Shown piece after piece: positions 16,343 through 25,151 of a stretch of 33,749 nt of DNA. Origin of the DNA: an uncultured Granulosicoccaceae bacterium (GTDB taxonomy: Bacteria > Pseudomonadota > Gammaproteobacteria > Granulosicoccales > Granulosicoccaceae); assembly GCA_937922015.1 (NCBI GenBank), contig CAKZVB010000148.1, positions 1-33,749 of the forward strand, in the 5' to 3' direction. The position numbers and the translations under genes are program-made. Under the pieces are notes generated by a model. It saw nothing but the letters and a program-made list of their open reading frames with translations, did no database searches and was not told where the DNA came from. Each line of letters starts with the position of its first letter. Positions within the stretch are counted from its first letter, which is position 1.

Positions 16343-16563
16343 CGTCTGGCGAAACCTTATACCCTCTGCGGTGGCGTAGCGCTTTTGGTTGTTTCTTACC
16401 GCCCCGGTCCGTCTCGATTTTCCAAAGCCCCAAAGTAACAACCAAACGGGTTGATTTAAACGCTGCATTTATTTATATCTGCCGGTGCATTTCGAACTAT
16501 GATCCACGCATCGCCATATCGACAAATTGAGGACCGCTGCAATTTTTACTAAAACACCTTTTT

Positions 16564-18375
16564 ATGGGTAGGTACTCGCGTGAGGAGCAGCCTCATCAGG
16601 ATCGGGACGATTTTGCTAATCTCACTAAGTTGTCGCCCTATGTGTGGCGGTACAGCCGGCGCGTAGCTGTCGCTCTGGGTTGTTTGCTGTTGGGCAAACT
16701 TGCGACGGTATGCATTCCGTTGTTGCTGAAAGGCATTATTGATTCACTTGATGAGCAGACTGACGGGCTATTGGGTGCTAAGGATCAGCTGATCGTTGTT
16801 GTACCTTTGGCGATGTTGATTGGATACGGGGCGTTGCGGCTGGCAAGCGGTTTGTTTAGTGAATTGCGCGATATTTTATTTTCCCGGGTTCGTTACAGTG
16901 CCATGCATCAGATGGCGGTTGATGTGTTGGAGCGTCTTCATCAACTATCACTTCGATTTCATCTTGAACGCAATACGGGTGGAATTTCCCGTGATCTGGA
17001 AAGAGGCACACGCAGTCTCGCCTCGGTGTTGAATCTACTGGTGTTCAGTATCCTGCCCACCATTGCAGAATTCCTGCTGGTCGGTGGGATATTGTTATAT
17101 CGTTATGACTGGACTCTGATGGCTGTGATACTGCTGACGGTGTCCGTCTATGTAATCTTTACTTTGTCTATGAGCAAGTGGCGCATGAGCTTTCGCCACG
17201 ATATGAATAAGTATGACAGTGCAGCAAATGGTCGAGCCATTGACAGTCTGCTCAACTATGAGACTGTCAAGTATTTTAATAATGAAAAAATGGAAGTGGC
17301 CAACTACAACGAACAACTCGGCCTGTGGGGCGCTGCAGGGCAGAAAACCCAGATCAGTTTGTCGGCGCTGAATTTTGGACAGGGCGCGATTGTAACGGTT
17401 GGCGTGACAATAATAATGATACTTGCGGCGTCAGAGGTCGCAGCTGGTGAAATAACTATCGGTGATCTGGTGTTGATAAACGCCTTGATGCTGCAACTTT
17501 TTATCCCGTTAAGTATCCTGGGTTCAGTTTACCGGTCACTGCAATACTCACTGGCTGATATGGATCTGGTGATTAAGTTACTGGATCTCACACCTGAAAT
17601 ACAGGACACAGATAGTGCAGTACCACTGGTAATTGACAAAGGCAGAGTCGAATTTAAAAACGTCAGTTTTCACTATGATGAATCCCGGCCAATTCTTCGC
17701 GATGTTAGCTTTACTATAGAGCAGGGCCAAAAAGTCGCCGTGGTCGGACCCTCCGGGTCTGGTAAGTCAACACTGGTCAGGTTGTTGTTTCGTTTTTATG
17801 ATGTATCGGAAGGGACGATCGAAATTGACGGCCAATCTATAGCGCTGTGTACACAGGAAAGTCTGCGACGCGCGATAGGAATTGTGCCGCAGGATACCGT
17901 GCTGTTTAACGACACCATTCGCTATAATATAGCTTATGCCAACCCTGATGCAGATGAAAATCAGGTGCGTGAGGCAGCTGAAAAAGCCGACCTGGGTACG
18001 TTGCTCTCAAGGCTGCCGGACGGATTGGACACCATCGTCGGTGAGCGTGGGCTTAAATTGTCTGGTGGCGAAAAGCAAAGGCTTGCGATTTCACGGGTGA
18101 TACTAAAATCACCGGGCATAATTCTCTTTGATGAAGCGACCTCCAGTCTGGACAGTCGCTCTGAGAAGGCCATTTTGGGATCGCTTGAAAAAGTCTCAAG
18201 CGGGGCCACTTCGCTGGTCATAGCCCACCGTCTGTCTACCATCATCGACGCTGATCAAATTGTTGTGCTGGATGATGGTGTTGTCGTAGAGACAGGGGAT
18301 CATTTCAAGCTGTTGAAAAACGATGGTCTGTACAAACGCTTATGGGATATGCAGCAAAGTGAGCAGGACGACTAA
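16564..18375 (+). CDS. ATM1/ABCB7-type ABC exporter (fused membrane and ATPase domains)
   Basis: The 603-residue half-transporter has a six-helix membrane domain (about 30-320) and an ATPase domain (about 355-595). Walker A is GPSGSGKST, the signature is LSGGEKQR, Walker B is IILFDEATSSLD, and the switch His is in IAHRLST. The membrane part contains NYETVKYFNNE and the family-typical LSALNFGQGAI, both hallmarks of the ATM1/HMT1 group, which exports glutathione-linked compounds or metals. A homodimer in the inner membrane is expected. The substrate cannot be set from sequence. It stands alone, with its own upstream region after the aqpZ terminator; its ribosome-binding site is poor. Confidence 0.92.
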   Translation: MGRYSREEQPHQDRDDFANLTKLSPYVWRYSRRVAVALGCLLLGKLATVCIPLLLKGIIDSLDEQTDGLLGAKDQLIVVVPLAMLIGYGALRLASGLFSELRDILFSRVRYSAMHQMAVDVLERLHQLSLRFHLERNTGGISRDLERGTRSLASVLNLLVFSILPTIAEFLLVGGILLYRYDWTLMAVILLTVSVYVIFTLSMSKWRMSFRHDMNKYDSAANGRAIDSLLNYETVKYFNNEKMEVANYNEQLGLWGAAGQKTQISLSALNFGQGAIVTVGVTIIMILAASEVAAGEITIGDLVLINALMLQLFIPLSILGSVYRSLQYSLADMDLVIKLLDLTPEIQDTDSAVPLVIDKGRVEFKNVSFHYDESRPILRDVSFTIEQGQKVAVVGPSGSGKSTLVRLLFRFYDVSEGTIEIDGQSIALCTQESLRRAIGIVPQDTVLFNDTIRYNIAYANPDADENQVREAAEKADLGTLLSRLPDGLDTIVGERGLKLSGGEKQRLAISRVILKSPGIILFDEATSSLDSRSEKAILGSLEKVSSGATSLVIAHRLSTIIDADQIVVLDDGVVVETGDHFKLLKNDGLYKRLWDMQQSEQDD

Positions 18376-18402
18376 CAAATCACTGCCCATCCACAAACAA
18401 GC

Positions 18403-18509
18403 GCTACGGCGGACCACCCGTGCAACGCGACCTCTCACCGGTCATATGTAGATACTTAGACCCCCCCACTACTGGTCAGACAGGCAGCATGTGGCGGGCA
18501 AATCTCACG
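18403..18509. repeat. Divergent copy of a dispersed intergenic repeat (copy B)
   Basis: This region between two convergent genes shares ordered blocks with 1-67: CGGACCAC, CCGG-CA-ATGTAG and GGCAAATCTCACG. It is about 40 bases longer, with an insertion that includes a run of seven C. No coding frame or terminator was recognised here. Confidence 0.4.
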
Positions 18510-18562
18510 CACCTGCAGTCTAATCCTCGCTAAACTCAGGTTGCCGGATAGGCACACAAAAG

Positions 18563-19924
18563 CTACAGGGCCATAAAGCCCAGATCTGATTGTTCAAAAT
18601 TTGCCAGCGATGGCAGCAGCTTGTTGATATCTTCTTCAGCGATACCCAGCCACCGAAGTTGCGTGGCAGCGTACTGGCTAACGGCAGTAGAGGGCACAAT
18701 TCGACCGTTGCGGTAATCATCGGGTCCATCTACAGCGATCCGTGGCAGCAGGCCATAGATATCACCCCCATTGACTGATCCGCCCATGACGATGTGGTGA
18801 TTACCCCATCCATGATCGGTACCGTCACCATTTCCCGATACGCTGCGGCCAAAGTCTGAGGTGGTAAAGCTTGTGACGTTATCCAGCTGGTTAAGCTCAA
18901 TCAGCACCTCATGGAAGAACGCCATAGCCTCTGCTATTTGCGAAAATAAGTGGGGTTGAACCTTAAGCTGATCGTCGTGGGTATCAAATCCGCCCATCTC
19001 AACGTAGAACAACTGACGGTTCATACGAAACTCGTCTTTGATCGCGATTAGCTTTGCTGCCATGGCAAGTTGCGATGCCAGCGGGTTGTCTGGTGGTACC
19101 GGTGTTTGCAATTCACCTAATCTGGTCAGTGCTGCGCCCACGTTTGTCGACAGCACCAATGCCCTTGATTGCAGTTCTGCGTATGATCGTTCAAAGACAT
19201 TGGCGTACTGTTGGTGTAGCAGTCCAATAAATGCCTGGCGTCTGGGCATTTGCCAGCTGTCTTCTGTTAAATCATCCATACCGGAATAGGCAGCAACGCC
19301 CTCACTTTTAACGGTAAAGGCAGAATTCTCGCCACCGGCCTGCCAATCGTTGTTACCGACCAGACTAATGGCTGCAAGGTTAGGGTTCGCCTGTTGTGTT
19401 GCGATGTTGTCAGCGGCGCGGGCACCCCAGCCGCTGTTCCACTCGTGGTAGTGATCAATCTTTTGCCATTGTCTGGCCTGATCATGATGTGAAAACAACT
19501 GTTCCGGCAGCCGTACGCTTTTGTTGCGCACGTCATCAGGGGTAGTCGGTTCCACTAATGTTCCCACGTTGGCCTGAAACGCCAGCTGGCCTCTTTCAAA
19601 GATGGGTTTTAGTTTTGCCATGTGCGGGTTGAGCCCGACATCGGTGGTATTTGCCGTTGCCGGTGTCAATGTCAGGAGCTCGGCCGAGTCTACTGCCAGG
19701 TGTCCACGGCCCTGATAATATTCGCCGTTGGCAGCTCCACGGGCAGGTACCAGCATGTTAAAACCATCGTTACCACCTTGCAGGTTAATGCAGACCAGCG
19801 CGCGATAGTCATTGCTACCTGCTTGCGCGTGTGCAAGCTTTGCAGTGGTGCCTGACATGAGCCCGGCACCGACAATGGTCTTACAGCCAAGCTTCAAAAA
19901 GTTTCTACGACTGTGTCTGTTCAT
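18563..19924 (-). CDS. DUF1501 protein, Tat-exported
   Basis: The 453-residue protein opens with a twin-arginine signal (SRRNFLK at residues 5-11, then a hydrophobic stretch ending near AHA). Typical DUF1501 blocks follow: LQGGNDGFNMLVP near residue 50, GGFDTHDDQ in the middle, TSDFGRS and GTDHGWGNHH towards the end. These resemble the alkaline-phosphatase/sulfatase fold, but the substrate is unknown. The protein folds in the cytoplasm before export. The gene begins 27 bases after the DUF1800 gene, with GGA before the ATG, and the pair is a widely found partnership in environmental bacteria. Confidence 0.92.
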   Translation of the reverse strand: MNRHSRRNFLKLGCKTIVGAGLMSGTTAKLAHAQAGSNDYRALVCINLQGGNDGFNMLVPARGAANGEYYQGRGHLAVDSAELLTLTPATANTTDVGLNPHMAKLKPIFERGQLAFQANVGTLVEPTTPDDVRNKSVRLPEQLFSHHDQARQWQKIDHYHEWNSGWGARAADNIATQQANPNLAAISLVGNNDWQAGGENSAFTVKSEGVAAYSGMDDLTEDSWQMPRRQAFIGLLHQQYANVFERSYAELQSRALVLSTNVGAALTRLGELQTPVPPDNPLASQLAMAAKLIAIKDEFRMNRQLFYVEMGGFDTHDDQLKVQPHLFSQIAEAMAFFHEVLIELNQLDNVTSFTTSDFGRSVSGNGDGTDHGWGNHHIVMGGSVNGGDIYGLLPRIAVDGPDDYRNGRIVPSTAVSQYAATQLRWLGIAEEDINKLLPSLANFEQSDLGFMAL

Positions 19925-19950
19925 ATTCCAGGGCCGAATAATTATGCGGG

Positions 19951-21654
19951 TTAACGCTGAACCGCAGCTTCAGGTGAGCTGATAAAAAGAAAAAGTAACT
20001 CTTCGGCGCGTAACTGTGCGTTGCTGTTAGCGCGTGCATCCAGTAGTTGGAGAGCCTGTTTTCGCAGTCCGCTACTCATTGGTTTACTTAAGGTCAGTTT
20101 ACTCAGGTAGGTAAACTGTGCTTCCACATCGCCGTCCATTGAAGCCAGGGCTGATATATTTACCGGTGCGTAGGACGGATTGGTATCAGACATGGTGTTG
20201 CGCCAGATAGAGTGCGCAAGTAATGCACTGGTGATAGAAACCATGCTGCTTTCATTGTGAATTTGAAATTCGGGAGATAACAATCCATTGTCTCTAATAT
20301 CACCAGGCTGGCTGAAGTCGGCGGCGAAAAAATTAAAAACTGATGGAGATTGCAGCGGTGCTTGTGCAAGCCTGTTTGAAATCCATGCATATTCGAATTC
20401 AGGGTGATCAGGGTTTCCCTCAAATCCGCGCCATAGAGACACCAGTCGAACCAGTGGCTCTTTGAGTTTGCCGAAATTTTCCGGATCATCGGCAAAGCCG
20501 TTTAACGCTTCCGGGTCCGTCAGTATTGCGGTAGCCACAGCCGCGATATTTCCACGAACACCGCTGCTGTCGGCGTTAAATATGCGTGCTACCCGTGCAA
20601 CATAGTCTGCAGAGGGATTGCTGGTCACCAATTGTTTGATCAAATGGGTACTAAAGAATGGCCCGACATTGGGATGGTTGAATATATTGTCCAGCGCATC
20701 CTGCATGTCTTTTTCAGCACTTTGACCGGCAGGTATCTTTTTACCGTTTAAGAGTGTTTTTGCATTAGTGTCGTGATGCTCCTGATAGGCCTGCATCGGG
20801 CTGAACCAGTCTTCATTTTTTGGATAGTTCCAATCGTCTACGTTGTTGAAGTGCCAGCCGGTAAAGACGTGAGCAAATCCTTCAACGGTTTCCTGATCGT
20901 AGGTAGGTAATGGAATCCCGTCGCTGTCCAGTTGAACACTGCCATCAATGTTTAGTTTAACCAGCCCGATAGAAAATAATTGCAGTAACTCCCGGGCATA
21001 GTTTTCATCCGGTCTTATATTATTTTCAACGTCCGGTTTCTGGTTGCCTTTCATACTCAGGTAATTGCCCATTACCGGGCTTAGCGAGACTTGCTCCACA
21101 AGGTCACGATAATTGCCGAAACTATTGGCTATCAGAATATCGTAGTAGTTAGCAAGCGCCGCCGGCTCGCCGCCCAGCTCGCCGGTGCCGGACACCACAA
21201 AAAACTGTGACAGTGCATAGGCGACACGTTGTCTTAGTTGATCCGGGGCGTTGACACTGAGTTTAAACCAGCTGTTGACGTGTTCCAGCCATCGAGGCTC
21301 TGCCCGTTGGCGTGTGACCGGCAGCATGAACGTTGCCGGCATTTGTAGTTGGGATTCAATCCAGTCTGCGTATCCTGATTCGGTTAAATCGGTGATGTCT
21401 TGCAGTCGGGGACCAAAGGTGGCGCGCTGCAGAAAACGAATAGCCTCGAAGTCGTCGTCCAGCGGTTGAGCCAGTGCCGCCCCAATTTTTGGTAATCCAG
21501 CGGTCGGGTCTGTGTTGTTGTACTTGCCGCTGGCACTACCGGTATTAATACCAATTGCCTGGAATTGTTCAGTCTCGCCGCTGCCGCAGGATGTGATGGA
21601 CCAGGCACAAAGTAAACCCAGTACAGTGTTTTTGAAATTGAATTTGATTCCCAT
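19951..21654 (-). CDS. DUF1800 lipoprotein
   Basis: The 567-residue protein starts with a lipoprotein signal whose lipobox ITSC puts the lipidated Cys at residue 23. The body shows DUF1800 landmarks: RFLQRATFGP, YARELLQLFSIGL, FTGWHF, LNGKKIPAG and SPSVFNFF. The family is of unknown chemistry and is normally encoded beside DUF1501, as here. The codon before the chosen ATG is a GTG, which would add one residue; GGA spaced five bases from the ATG favours the ATG. It precedes the DUF1501 gene and should be co-transcribed with it. Confidence 0.92.
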   Translation of the reverse strand: MGIKFNFKNTVLGLLCAWSITSCGSGETEQFQAIGINTGSASGKYNNTDPTAGLPKIGAALAQPLDDDFEAIRFLQRATFGPRLQDITDLTESGYADWIESQLQMPATFMLPVTRQRAEPRWLEHVNSWFKLSVNAPDQLRQRVAYALSQFFVVSGTGELGGEPAALANYYDILIANSFGNYRDLVEQVSLSPVMGNYLSMKGNQKPDVENNIRPDENYARELLQLFSIGLVKLNIDGSVQLDSDGIPLPTYDQETVEGFAHVFTGWHFNNVDDWNYPKNEDWFSPMQAYQEHHDTNAKTLLNGKKIPAGQSAEKDMQDALDNIFNHPNVGPFFSTHLIKQLVTSNPSADYVARVARIFNADSSGVRGNIAAVATAILTDPEALNGFADDPENFGKLKEPLVRLVSLWRGFEGNPDHPEFEYAWISNRLAQAPLQSPSVFNFFAADFSQPGDIRDNGLLSPEFQIHNESSMVSITSALLAHSIWRNTMSDTNPSYAPVNISALASMDGDVEAQFTYLSKLTLSKPMSSGLRKQALQLLDARANSNAQLRAEELLFLFISSPEAAVQR

Positions 21655-21887
21655 CACTATCCAGTTGCTGGTCCCTGCCGGCGACCCAAAGTTTGCTGGT
21701 AAAAATAAATAGCTGGGTTTATAGCGTCACGAGATACAATAAATTCAGTGTGAATTGGCAGTTGCTGATTTATATTAGAAAATTGAATAGCTTACCTCAG
21801 CGGTCTAAGTGATCCGAAGTGTGAGGTGGAGTCCAGTGAAGCAGTAACGTACCTATCTAACCCTATTTAAGGGTGGTTAAGTGCATT

Positions 21888-21892
21888 GAGGT
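21888..21892 (+). promoter_or_regulatory. Ribosome-binding site pointing to a TTG start for recQ
   Basis: GAGGT lies five bases before TTG at 21897. The GTG at 21873, the other possible start, has no such sequence at proper distance. Confidence 0.5.
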
Positions 21893-21896
21893 CATT

Positions 21897-24080
21897 TTGA
21901 ACAGCCAACCCCGCAACCCTATCGATTGTTTACAAAAGTATTTTGGTTACACCAGCTTTCGCGGTGATCAGCAGGCGATTATTGAGCATGTCACGGGCGG
22001 TGATGATTGCCTGGTATTGATGCCCACAGGTGGTGGTAAAAGTTTGTGTTTTCAAATACCTGCCTTACTACGCGACGGAGTGGCTGTGGTGGTCTCGCCA
22101 CTGATTGCACTGATGCAGGATCAGGTGCAGCAGTTGCGCCAGAATGGCGTGCGGGCGGCCTATATTAATTCCAGCTTGTCGAGTCAGGAACAACGGGAGA
22201 TCGAGTACCAGGCGAAAGCGGGGCAACTGGATCTTCTGTACATGGCGCCTGAGCGCCTGTTTTCGGCAGCGGGTTATTCACTGCTTGAGCAAATTAAAAT
22301 AGCCTTATTTGCAATTGATGAGGCGCATTGTGTATCGCAATGGGGTCATGATTTCAGACCAGAGTACACACAGTTGTCGGAGCTGTCCCTGAAATTCCCG
22401 GCTGTGCCGCGTATAGCGCTGACCGCAACGGCCGATGAAAATACCCGCATCGATATCCGAAACCACCTGCATCTAAATCAGGCCAGGGTTTTTATCAGTA
22501 GTTTTGATCGTCCGAATATTCAATATCGCATTGAAGCAAAAAACAGCCCGCGTAAACAGTTGCTGCAGTTTATTCAGAGTGAATATCCCAGGGCGACCGG
22601 TATTGTCTATTGTATGTCGCGTAAGAAAACTGAAGAGACCGCGCAGTATCTGGCGGATCAGGGATACAACGCACTGGCGTATCATGCTGGGCTGCCCGGC
22701 AATCAACGCAGCCGGAATATGCAGCGATTTATCGTTGAAGAAAACATTATTATGGTGGCCACAGTGGCCTTCGGTATGGGCATCGATAAACCGGATGTCC
22801 GATACGTGGCGCATCTTGATATGCCAAAAAGTATTGAATCCTACTATCAGGAAACCGGTCGTGCAGGACGTGATGGTCTACCGTCAGTAGCATGGATGGT
22901 TTACGGTCTGCAGGACACCATAACCTTTCAACAGATGCTAAATGAGTCTGATGCTGCACAGGAAGTAATCCAGGTTGAACGGCATAAGTTAACTGCTATG
23001 TCCGGTCTTTGTGAAGCCACCGACTGCCGTCGAAAAACCCTGTTGCGCTATTTCGGTGAAGACAGTGATGTCGCCTGCGGTAACTGCGACACCTGCTTAA
23101 AGCCACCGCAAACATGGGATGCAACAGAGGCGACAAGAAAAGCGTTGTCTGCGGTATATCGAACCGGCCAGAGATTTGGCACTGGCTATCTGATTAATAT
23201 ATTGCAGGGAAAAACTGATGAGCGTATCAGTCGCCTGCGGCACGATAAGTTATCAGTGTTCGGTGTCGGCAAAGAGCACGACGCCAACACCTGGCGAAGT
23301 GTTTTCAGACAAACTATCGCCCGTTCCCTGTTGACAACTGATATGGACAGTAAAGGCGGCTTGCGATTAACCGAAGCCGCCCGGCCTGTGCTGAAAGGGG
23401 ACGAAAGTGTTTTCTTTCGTATAGAAGAAAAACCAGCCACCCGTAAAAAATCAAGAGCTACCGGCAGCAAGGTATCGACACAGCATTCTGAGCTGTGGGA
23501 GCGATTAAGAGAGGCCAGGAGTCGTATCGCCAGTGAGCAAAGTGTACCCGCCTATGTGATTTTTCACGACGCCACTCTGATGGAAATGGCCGAGAAACAA
23601 CCGGCTACTCTGCAGGCGATGGCTGCGATCTCAGGTGTCGGGGCTATGAAGCTCGAAAAATATGGTCAGTTGTTTTTGCAGGTTATAAATTCTGATGCAG
23701 CAGATGTTCCGGATGGTGATACGTCCGCTGACAAAGCAAAATCAGCAACTGCCCTGCTCGCCGCAATCAGACAAGGGGTTTTTGGGTTTGATCAATTGGT
23801 CAAAGTATCTGAATTGACCGAAGATAGAATCGTTAAGGAAATTACCAGTCTTGTTAAGCAGGGGAAATTGCCGCTCGCCACAGCATTAAGTAGTATCGGT
23901 GCCACGGTGAGTGACGAGCAGCAGGGAGAGATTGAAGCCGAAGTGTTGACCTTAATGGAAATGAACAATTCGTCGATGGCGCCATTGTATGAATTTTTCA
24001 ACGGTGTTTACGATAAACCGGTTTTGCGAATCATTCAGGCGTCAGTTATGTGCGAGCTGACTGAAGAGGAAGGAGGTTGA
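21897..24080 (+). CDS. recQ: ATP-dependent DNA helicase RecQ with C-terminal extension
   Basis: The protein is 727 residues from the TTG at 21897, or 735 from the GTG at 21873. Landmarks are FGYTSFRGDQQ, Walker A PTGGGKS (about 43), DEAH (about 141), SQWGHDFRPEY, QETGRAGRDG, a four-Cys zinc site (C in CEATDC and two in ACGNCDTC, about 370-400), a winged-helix RQC region, and an HRDC domain (about 530-598) with VPAYVIFHDATL. E. coli RecQ ends about there; here about 125 more residues follow, with helix-turn-helix-like patterns that could bind DNA. RecQ unwinds DNA in recombination and replication-fork repair. It stands alone, upstream of a convergent gene. Confidence 0.93.
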   Translation: MNSQPRNPIDCLQKYFGYTSFRGDQQAIIEHVTGGDDCLVLMPTGGGKSLCFQIPALLRDGVAVVVSPLIALMQDQVQQLRQNGVRAAYINSSLSSQEQREIEYQAKAGQLDLLYMAPERLFSAAGYSLLEQIKIALFAIDEAHCVSQWGHDFRPEYTQLSELSLKFPAVPRIALTATADENTRIDIRNHLHLNQARVFISSFDRPNIQYRIEAKNSPRKQLLQFIQSEYPRATGIVYCMSRKKTEETAQYLADQGYNALAYHAGLPGNQRSRNMQRFIVEENIIMVATVAFGMGIDKPDVRYVAHLDMPKSIESYYQETGRAGRDGLPSVAWMVYGLQDTITFQQMLNESDAAQEVIQVERHKLTAMSGLCEATDCRRKTLLRYFGEDSDVACGNCDTCLKPPQTWDATEATRKALSAVYRTGQRFGTGYLINILQGKTDERISRLRHDKLSVFGVGKEHDANTWRSVFRQTIARSLLTTDMDSKGGLRLTEAARPVLKGDESVFFRIEEKPATRKKSRATGSKVSTQHSELWERLREARSRIASEQSVPAYVIFHDATLMEMAEKQPATLQAMAAISGVGAMKLEKYGQLFLQVINSDAADVPDGDTSADKAKSATALLAAIRQGVFGFDQLVKVSELTEDRIVKEITSLVKQGKLPLATALSSIGATVSDEQQGEIEAEVLTLMEMNNSSMAPLYEFFNGVYDKPVLRIIQASVMCELTEEEGG

Positions 24081-24131
24081 GCGGTATTCAGTATAGCGGG
24101 GCTGCCCGGGTTGCCGGGCTGCCACAAAGTG

Positions 24132-24611
24132 CTATTTAGATGTTGTAGTCTTTTTCTTCTTCTTTTTGTCTGTAGATTTCTTGCTGGTTGTTTTTTTACT
24201 TACCGGCTTATTGGTTTTACTTTTAGCGGAGGTTTTAGTTTTCGAGGTCGCTTTTTTAGTGTCTTTTTTAGCTGTTGATTTTTTGCTTACTGCTTTTGAC
24301 GCTGTTTTAATACCGCCTTTCACAGACATATACTTTTTGTTCTTTTTAATTAACCCTTCGCCAATACCTTTGACGTTGGCGAGATCATTAACACTTGCAA
24401 ACGCACCGTTTTTCTTCCGGTAGGAAACGATGGCTCTGGCTTTCTTTTCACCTATGCCTTTCCAGTTAGCGATCATGGCGGCGACATCGGCGCGGTTTAT
24501 ATCAACGACCTCTGCCGACAGGGCAGTGCCTGATGGTGAAAACAAGGGTACTAGTAGCAGCATTCCGAGTACTAAAAATAGTTTTACTGCGCTATTGGAT
24601 CGTAAACTCAT
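24132..24611 (-). CDS. Secreted ComEA-like helix-hairpin-helix protein with lysine-rich tail
   Basis: The 159-residue protein has a signal peptide (cut after LSA, about 33). Residues 34-100 hold two helix-hairpin-helix motifs (WKGIGEKKARAIVSYR and VKGIGEGLIKK), the ComEA/competence DNA-binding fold that grips the DNA backbone. Residues about 101-159 are a Lys/Thr/Ser/Ala tail like a histone-H1 tail. A periplasmic DNA-binding or DNA-uptake role is plausible. The tail is not part of the ComEA core. The ATG is at 24611. It converges with recQ, with only about 50 bases between stops. Confidence 0.85.
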   Translation of the reverse strand: MSLRSNSAVKLFLVLGMLLLVPLFSPSGTALSAEVVDINRADVAAMIANWKGIGEKKARAIVSYRKKNGAFASVNDLANVKGIGEGLIKKNKKYMSVKGGIKTASKAVSKKSTAKKDTKKATSKTKTSAKSKTNKPVSKKTTSKKSTDKKKKKKTTTSK

Positions 24612-25151
24612 TGTAATAACTCTTTGTTGATGAACCGCGGCTGGCGGACAGGTGTGTAAAAGTAACGTTGTCGGAGACTTTAACAGTAGTGCGTCTGCCA
24701 GAAAGGGTTAGTACAGTGAAGTTGTCAATTCTTTTCAAATATAAATCCCGCCTGAAGCTGCCGTTGAAGCAATGGTAGTTTCTCAGACAAAAATATGTCG
24801 GCAGCGTTTAAATTGTAAATAATTGTATAGAGAATATACGGTGCAGATAAACGCGTTGCGGTTAGCGTCACGGGGGAAAAGTTCAAATTGCTTATCCGAT
24901 TAGAATGCTGTCCCGGCTAATTAGCCGGGTGAATGAATGCGTACAAAATAACCGGGAACATATAGCGGGCACGATTGCCAGCGTGGTGACAGTTCGTTGA
25001 CGGGGTGCAACAAAATTATACGCACCTGGTACCGTATTGGTTAACAGGGTTCACAAACCGGTGGATGTATTCGGGCTCACTTAAAGCAAAAACCGGTTCC
25101 GCCGTCTACTGACAAGTAGGGGTTACTAACCTGAATTTAAAGACCGTGAGT
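24612..25151. other. Long leader/intergenic region with an 18-bp palindrome
   Basis: These 540 bases separate divergent genes. They contain a perfect 18-bp palindrome at 24912-24929 and an imperfect dyad GTATA-GAGAA-TATAC at 24825-24839. AAACCGG occurs at about 25056 and 25092. I saw no gene and no known riboswitch motif. Confidence 0.5.
24912..24929. promoter_or_regulatory. Perfect 18-bp palindrome (operator-like)
   Basis: CCCGGCTAATTAGCCGGG is its own reverse complement. It lies about 220 bases before the lipoprotein gene at 25152 and about 300 bases before the ComEA-like gene on the other strand. It could be an operator for a dimeric repressor or an RNA hairpin; neither is established. 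A related half-site, ACCGGGAA, lies at about 24951. Confidence 0.45.

Noticed and set aside
24104-24119. GC-rich hairpin between recQ and the ComEA-like gene as a terminator
   Set aside because: The stem is only six pairs and neither strand has a T-run.
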